DNA from: Paenalcaligenes sp050487225
GTDB taxonomy: Bacteria; Pseudomonadota; Gammaproteobacteria; Burkholderiales; Burkholderiaceae_B
Length of the DNA stretch: 64,000 nt
Direction of reading: 5' to 3'
Assembly: GCF_050487225.1 (NCBI RefSeq)
Contig: NZ_JBKQGY010000002.1
Span: 310,001 to 374,000 of the forward strand
Under the pieces are notes generated by a model, which saw only the letters and a program-made list of their open reading frames with translations, was not told the DNA's origin and did no database searches. Below, one piece after another: positions 61,014-64,000 of the stretch (within the stretch, counting starts at the first letter, position 1; each line of letters begins with the position of its first letter). The translations under genes were made by a program, and so were the position numbers.

Positions 61014-61511
61014 ATGCTTGGAGCCATTTTGCAGAGTCACACAGCATCCATTCATTTACCGCTACAGTTTGTACTGATGGAACCTACAAGCAAGGCTACG
61101 TCGATTACAAACACCGCACCACAACGGCGTGCGCTACTGGGCCGTCAATTGCCTACCCATGAAGACGTGAAGGCATTTCTCTGTACAGAGCTACAAGACG
61201 TCACAGAAGAGACGCTCGCCCTCCTTCTACTTGATAAAGCATATCGAGTAGTCCATTTTTATCAAACCTCTAACGCTACTCTGAGCACCATCTATCCCCG
61301 CGAAATCATTCAGCGCGCTCTGAGACACAAGGCACATAGCGTCGTACTAGCACGTGGTTTTCCCTCCAAAGAGCCACGCGACAACCGTACCGAGGTCAAA
61401 CTCGTTAAGGCCCTTAAAGACCTTCTCGCACTGATTGACATACACATACTCGACCTCATTGCTGTAACACGCTCTGGCTGTGTGTCATTCACAGACAATG
61501 GGTGGCTATAG
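61014..61511 (+). CDS. Divergent RadC-like protein without metal-binding motif
   Basis: A protein of up to 165 residues. The ATG at 61014 directly follows a T run; a TTG at 61029 behind GGAGCC or the ATG at 61077 are alternatives. From residue about 40 it follows the intact neighbour radC: VKAFLCTELQDVTEETLALLLLDKAYRVV and IYPREIIQRALRHKAHSVVLA. At the place of HTHNHPSG-x5-S-x2-D it has RGFPSKEPRDNRTEV, so the two histidines are gone, and zinc binding is unlikely. Its reading frame is intact over the whole domain, which argues for a kept non-catalytic role or recent decay. Confidence 0.65.
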   Translation: MLGAILQSHTASIHLPLQFVLMEPTSKATSITNTAPQRRALLGRQLPTHEDVKAFLCTELQDVTEETLALLLLDKAYRVVHFYQTSNATLSTIYPREIIQRALRHKAHSVVLARGFPSKEPRDNRTEVKLVKALKDLLALIDIHILDLIAVTRSGCVSFTDNGWL

Positions 61512-61575
61512 AACGTAGTAGCTACAGGGCTTTGCAAATGAGCACTTAATCCATCACTTCCCTGCTCTTCCATAC

Positions 61576-61600
61576 GCCACCGTAATTGGTGGCATTTTTA
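61576..61600 (+). terminator. Terminator-like hairpin before radC
   Basis: GCCACC and GGTGGC pair around GTAATT, followed by ATTTTTA. The radC ribosome-binding site AAGGA begins 7 bases later and the start codon is at 61620. Confidence 0.7.
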
Positions 61601-61619
61601 TGTTCTAAGGAAACGAATC

Positions 61620-62120
61620 ATGCGCTACCACAAAATGAAAGCCTGCCCTGAGTCAGGTCACTACCTAATGGAATCTACCTTGTTATCCGAAGCTGATATT
61701 TTAACCATGGCTAATCAGCTCTCACGCAAACGTCTGAGTAAGGGACGTACCCTTGAAGACCCAAGCACCGTTAAAACGTATCTACAAAACCTACTTCAAG
61801 ATTACGAACATGAGGTGTTTGCAGTCTTACTCTTGGATATCAAACACAAGGTCATTGGCTTTGAAGAAGTATTCAGAGGTTCCTTAGCCAAGGCAACCGT
61901 CTACCCCAGAGAGATCGTCAAACTAGCTTTAGCGCACAACGCTGCTGCAATCATCTGCACACACAACCACCCATCTGGTGATCCACTACCCAGCCAATCT
62001 GACCTTACGCTAACCAAACACTTGCGTAATGCCTTGGATTTAGTCGATGTGAGATTGCTCGACCACATTGTCGTCGGCACAAAAGGATGCATCTCATTAG
62101 CTGAACAAGGACATCTGTAA
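61620..62120 (+). CDS. radC: RadC/JAB-domain protein
   Basis: A 166-residue protein of the RadC-type MPN/JAB group found on mobile elements. The metal site is complete: ICTHNHPSGDPLPSQSDL at about 117-134 (H-x-H-P-x-G plus Ser and Asp), preceded by YPREIVKLALAHNAAAII. It lacks the N-terminal helix-hairpin-helix of chromosomal RadC, as is common for this group. AAGGA is 10 bases before the ATG. Its role in DNA repair is no longer accepted for RadC in general; a mobile-element function is likely. A broken copy lies at 52623 and a divergent one at 61014. Confidence 0.93.
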   Translation: MRYHKMKACPESGHYLMESTLLSEADILTMANQLSRKRLSKGRTLEDPSTVKTYLQNLLQDYEHEVFAVLLLDIKHKVIGFEEVFRGSLAKATVYPREIVKLALAHNAAAIICTHNHPSGDPLPSQSDLTLTKHLRNALDLVDVRLLDHIVVGTKGCISLAEQGHL

Positions 62121-62133
62121 GTGAGATTGAATC

Positions 62134-62241
62134 ATGTGGATGCTACTGATACCCCTCTTCGTCGTGATGTTCAGCTTTATTATTTCTGCGGGCATACAAG
62201 CACTGTGGACGCAGTTAACGGGCCAGCATGATCGTAAGTAA
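62134..62241 (+). CDS. Short single-helix membrane protein (35 residues)
   Basis: An ATG at 62134, 14 bases after the radC stop, opens a 35-codon frame with a strong hydrophobic segment (LLIPLFVVMFSFIISAGI) followed by a polar tail (GQHDRK). The ribosome-binding site is weak (GAGAT). Size and context, in a mobile element tail, are consistent with a real small membrane peptide, but sequence alone does not settle this. Confidence 0.4.
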   Translation: MWMLLIPLFVVMFSFIISAGIQALWTQLTGQHDRK

Positions 62242-62340
62242 TCCATGCCATCAAAAGCCTGTTTACGGACTGCCTTTGATGGCGACTTACTCTGTCTTTC
62301 AGATAAACAGTTAGTAGGTGTAGATCAGCAAGAATGCTTC

Positions 62341-62970
62341 CTACTTGTTAAAACGATACTCCCTGGGCCTACCCAGGCCGGTTACTCTAGGTTTGTATAG
62401 TCCTTGCCTATACGATCGGTAGGTCTTGCTTGCTACGTCATGGATCGCCAACTGCGTGCCACTATCATCTTTTACTAAGTAGTCAGCACACATCATTAAG
62501 GCCATTCGCTTATGAATATCGTGGTACTCGATCATGCCAACCCCAACCCATCTATACCTACCTTTATTCATATTAGCGCTGTAAAAGTCACCTAACCCCT
62601 TCACAATCGTTTCTGTCCAGTACCGACCTATGGCCAGTGCAAGTAGATAGTCGTTTTTTATTTTTTGTCCATTGAAGAAAAATAGCACGTGGTAGTGCCA
62701 TTTTCTGTCTTGACCATACTCCAGCTTCGCTGCGTAGGTGATGTAGTACTCAAACAAACGATTGAATCGTAAGTTGTTTCTCAAGCGCGTAAACGCTTGG
62801 TTCATGTAGTCGTATGTATTAATCTCTGCGTATTCACTCTTTAGGTAGAAGTCCACACGGACTACTAACAGTTTTGAGTAGTCGTTGAAGAGCTGGTTGA
62901 TCAGGCCATGAAGTCTACGTTGGTTGAAACGATTAACGGATAATCGACGGTTGATAGTGGTTACATGCAT
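62341..62970 (-). CDS. Inovirus Gp2 / YagK-YfjJ family protein
   Basis: A 209-residue protein, matching the YagK/YfjJ C-terminal or inovirus Gp2 family: LLVVRVDFYLKS, TYAAKLEYGQDRKWHYHVLFF with a H-Y-H-type motif, then GRYWTETIVKG and YRWVGVGMIEYHD. These proteins are related to rolling-circle initiators and occur in P4-like satellites and islands. It lies on the minus strand downstream of an alpA-like gene, the common satellite arrangement. DNA nicking at a replication origin is possible but not shown; a Tyr nucleophile can be proposed in a C-terminal helix (MCADYLVKDD). Confidence 0.85.
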   Translation of the reverse strand: MHVTTINRRLSVNRFNQRRLHGLINQLFNDYSKLLVVRVDFYLKSEYAEINTYDYMNQAFTRLRNNLRFNRLFEYYITYAAKLEYGQDRKWHYHVLFFFNGQKIKNDYLLALAIGRYWTETIVKGLGDFYSANMNKGRYRWVGVGMIEYHDIHKRMALMMCADYLVKDDSGTQLAIHDVASKTYRSYRQGLYKPRVTGLGRPREYRFNK

Positions 62971-63251
62971 GCCTATGTCCTTAAGTGTAAATTTAGGAAT
63001 AGGTCTTAAATGAAGAGAGTCAAGGTGGGTGTGTTGGGCACACCCTTACTGCTCATCGTACTTTTCTCTTTAATAACATCTAAAACCTAAAATCATAGAC
63101 CCGAGTGCAGCAATACATGGCAGTCAAAAATACAAAAATGGTCTAGCGCGTCCTGACAGTCATAAATTTTTTTTGCTACACACTTAGGCCTATAGCATTG
63201 ATGAACACGTGTAAAAAAACACCAAAAACCAACCATGAGCTTCACGTGCAA

Positions 63252-63277
63252 AAAGAGCTGCCCGAAGACAGCTCTTT
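63252..63277 (-). terminator. Terminator after the alpA-like gene
   Basis: AAAGAGCTG and CAGCTCTTT pair around an 8-nt loop. On the minus strand the stem is followed by more T, about 40 bases after the alpA stop. The rest of 62971-63314 shows no gene. Confidence 0.75.
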
Positions 63278-63314
63278 GTCGTGTTGAATAGAACCTGTCC
63301 GTTACGCTTTTCTC

Positions 63315-63563
63315 TTAGCGACGAGACTCCTCGATACGCAGTTGTAACCACAGTTCTACTTCGCTTTTTAGCCATAGAGACTTACGCCCAAATTTGATGG
63401 GCTTTGGGAACCGTCCTTCTTGAATCAACTTATAGAACCACTTGTCTGAGAGGGTCGTTAACGCCGTCATGAACTTCATATCTACAAACTGATCACTGAG
63501 TAGCTCTACTTTTACGTGAGTATTAGATGCGCCTGTTGCATAGGCTAATGTTGTGGTGGCCAT
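63315..63563 (-). CDS. AlpA-family excisionase/transcriptional regulator
   Basis: An 82-residue MerR/Xis-like winged-helix protein: TLSDKWFYKLIQEGRFPKPI, KFGRKSLWLKSEVELWL are the AlpA landmarks. The ATG at 63563 is used because AGGAG lies 8 bases before it. AlpA proteins activate or assist integrase-driven excision of P4-like elements and often precede the Gp2/YfjJ-type gene, as here. Its presence argues that the island can be mobilised. Confidence 0.9.
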   Translation of the reverse strand: MATTTLAYATGASNTHVKVELLSDQFVDMKFMTALTTLSDKWFYKLIQEGRFPKPIKFGRKSLWLKSEVELWLQLRIEESRR

Positions 63564-63587
63564 GTGATGTGCTCCTGTCTTTGGCAA

Positions 63588-63864
63588 GGCAGAAGTTCAT
63601 GCAAACGGAGGTGTCTGCACTACTTCCACATCATGAGCAGCCGCAGTTAAAAAAAACAAACACTTCCCCACACACGCTTCTCCAAAGAGAAAGGGCTTAC
63701 AAAATATAGCTACAACCTCTACGACACAGCTTTAAATTGGTGTTATTCAAAATACGTTCCTTATAAACATACAAAAAAACATCATTTTTCATTCAATAAC
63801 GAGACATGTTTAGTACACTACACTTTCGATATCTACTCAAAATACCACGTAGTGGTTACTCATC
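63588..63864. other. AT-rich intergenic region at the right side
   Basis: Between the leftward alpA-like gene and a rightward partial frame the sequence becomes AT-rich, with several TATAA-like boxes. No tRNA copy and no att-like repeat was found. Confidence 0.35.
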
Positions 63865-64000
63865 ATGAAATATAAAAAACACAAGCTTGAGTGCCTTAAT
63901 ACTTCAGATCTTAGGGTTTTGAATTTTTTTCTACGTGCCGTAGTTGCGTATGATTTTAATGATGTTATTCTTTATGACAGACCCCATTACCCAGAAACAC
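63865..64000 (+). CDS. Partial hypothetical protein at the window edge
   Basis: An ATG at 63865 opens a frame that stays open for 45 codons to the edge (MKYKKHKLECLNTSDLRVL then NFFLRAVVAYDFNDVI). No clear ribosome-binding site is seen. It could be an element gene; I do not recognise it. Confidence 0.35.
   Translation, partial: MKYKKHKLECLNTSDLRVLNFFLRAVVAYDFNDVILYDRPHYPET

Larger units (their letters stand above)
33641..64000. mobile_element. tRNA-Leu genomic island (right end outside the window)
   Basis: The left end is set by the tRNA and the P4-type integrase next to it. Cargo: a DRT-type reverse transcriptase, a six-gene methyltransferase-helicase operon, DUF932, yqaJ, radC, AlpA and Gp2-like genes, and a catabolic operon. 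A second copy of the tRNA 3' end, expected as attR, was looked for by eye up to 64000 and not found. The region may be one element or two neighbouring ones, with a possible seam near 47600-47800. Confidence 0.6.

Noticed and set aside
33726..64000. attR copy of the tRNA-Leu 3' end
   Set aside because: No second copy of GATTCCGGCCCCGGGCACCA or a clear part of it was found by eye in this window.
1..64000. CRISPR array
   Set aside because: No regularly spaced direct repeats and no cas-like genes were seen.

Overview
The window looks like a chromosomal segment of a betaproteobacterium, most likely Burkholderiales and probably Alcaligenaceae. The evidence is indirect: the ffh-ypjD-PP0621-ampD neighbourhood, TRAP and TAXI carboxylate transporters with CoA and amidohydrolase enzymes, a YdiJ-type flavoprotein, and moderate base composition with AT-rich patches. 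No rRNA gene is present, so the genus is left open.

Positions 1-33640 are core or near-core chromosome. From the left: the start of an MFS transporter; a SUKH-like protein; a Fur-type iron uptake module (fecI-like sigma factor, fecR-like regulator, TonB-dependent siderophore receptor); a MarR regulator and a secreted protein that share an identical operator palindrome; a 1120-residue autotransporter and a TonB-like protein; a DUF72 protein; a small AT-rich islet with one secreted protein; tRNA-Gly(CCC), trmB, thiS and a BON-LysM protein; a large ydiJ-type dehydrogenase with a divergent LysR gene. Next is a catabolic locus: dctPQM and an amidohydrolase face a FadR-type regulator that is physically fused to a second copy of the same amidohydrolase. 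Then come ffh, ypjD, ampD, a cupin regulator with a divergent Asp/Glu-racemase family gene, htpG and a NUDIX gene.

From tRNA-Leu(CAA) at 33641 to the right edge lies an integrated island. A P4-type tyrosine integrase follows the tRNA. Then come seven leftward genes that look like defence: a DRT type 1 reverse transcriptase-nitrilase, and a tightly overlapping six-gene operon of serine recombinase, MmeI-like DNA methyltransferase, HEPN-motif protein, RhuM-family protein, DEAD/DEAH helicase and GIY-YIG nuclease. A perfect 21-bp inverted repeat with a 4-nt loop precedes the recombinase.

The island tail (47.8-64 kb) carries typical integrative-element genes in two partly duplicated sets: zinc-ribbon/glycine-zipper proteins, DUF932, a broken yqaJ, a broken, a divergent and an intact radC, an inovirus Gp2/YagK-like protein and an AlpA regulator. 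Between the two sets sits a complete catabolic operon (IclR regulator, TAXI binding protein, fused TRAP permease, CaiB-type CoA transferase, citrate synthase/citryl-CoA lyase family enzyme, SMP-30 lactonase). It probably imports an organic acid or lactone, activates it with CoA and cleaves it.

The most notable items are the methyltransferase-HEPN-RhuM-helicase-GIY-YIG operon, the regulator-enzyme fusion, a structured leader kept with compensatory stem changes in front of two paralogues, and the TAXI/CoA/lyase operon. The right end of the island is not in the window.
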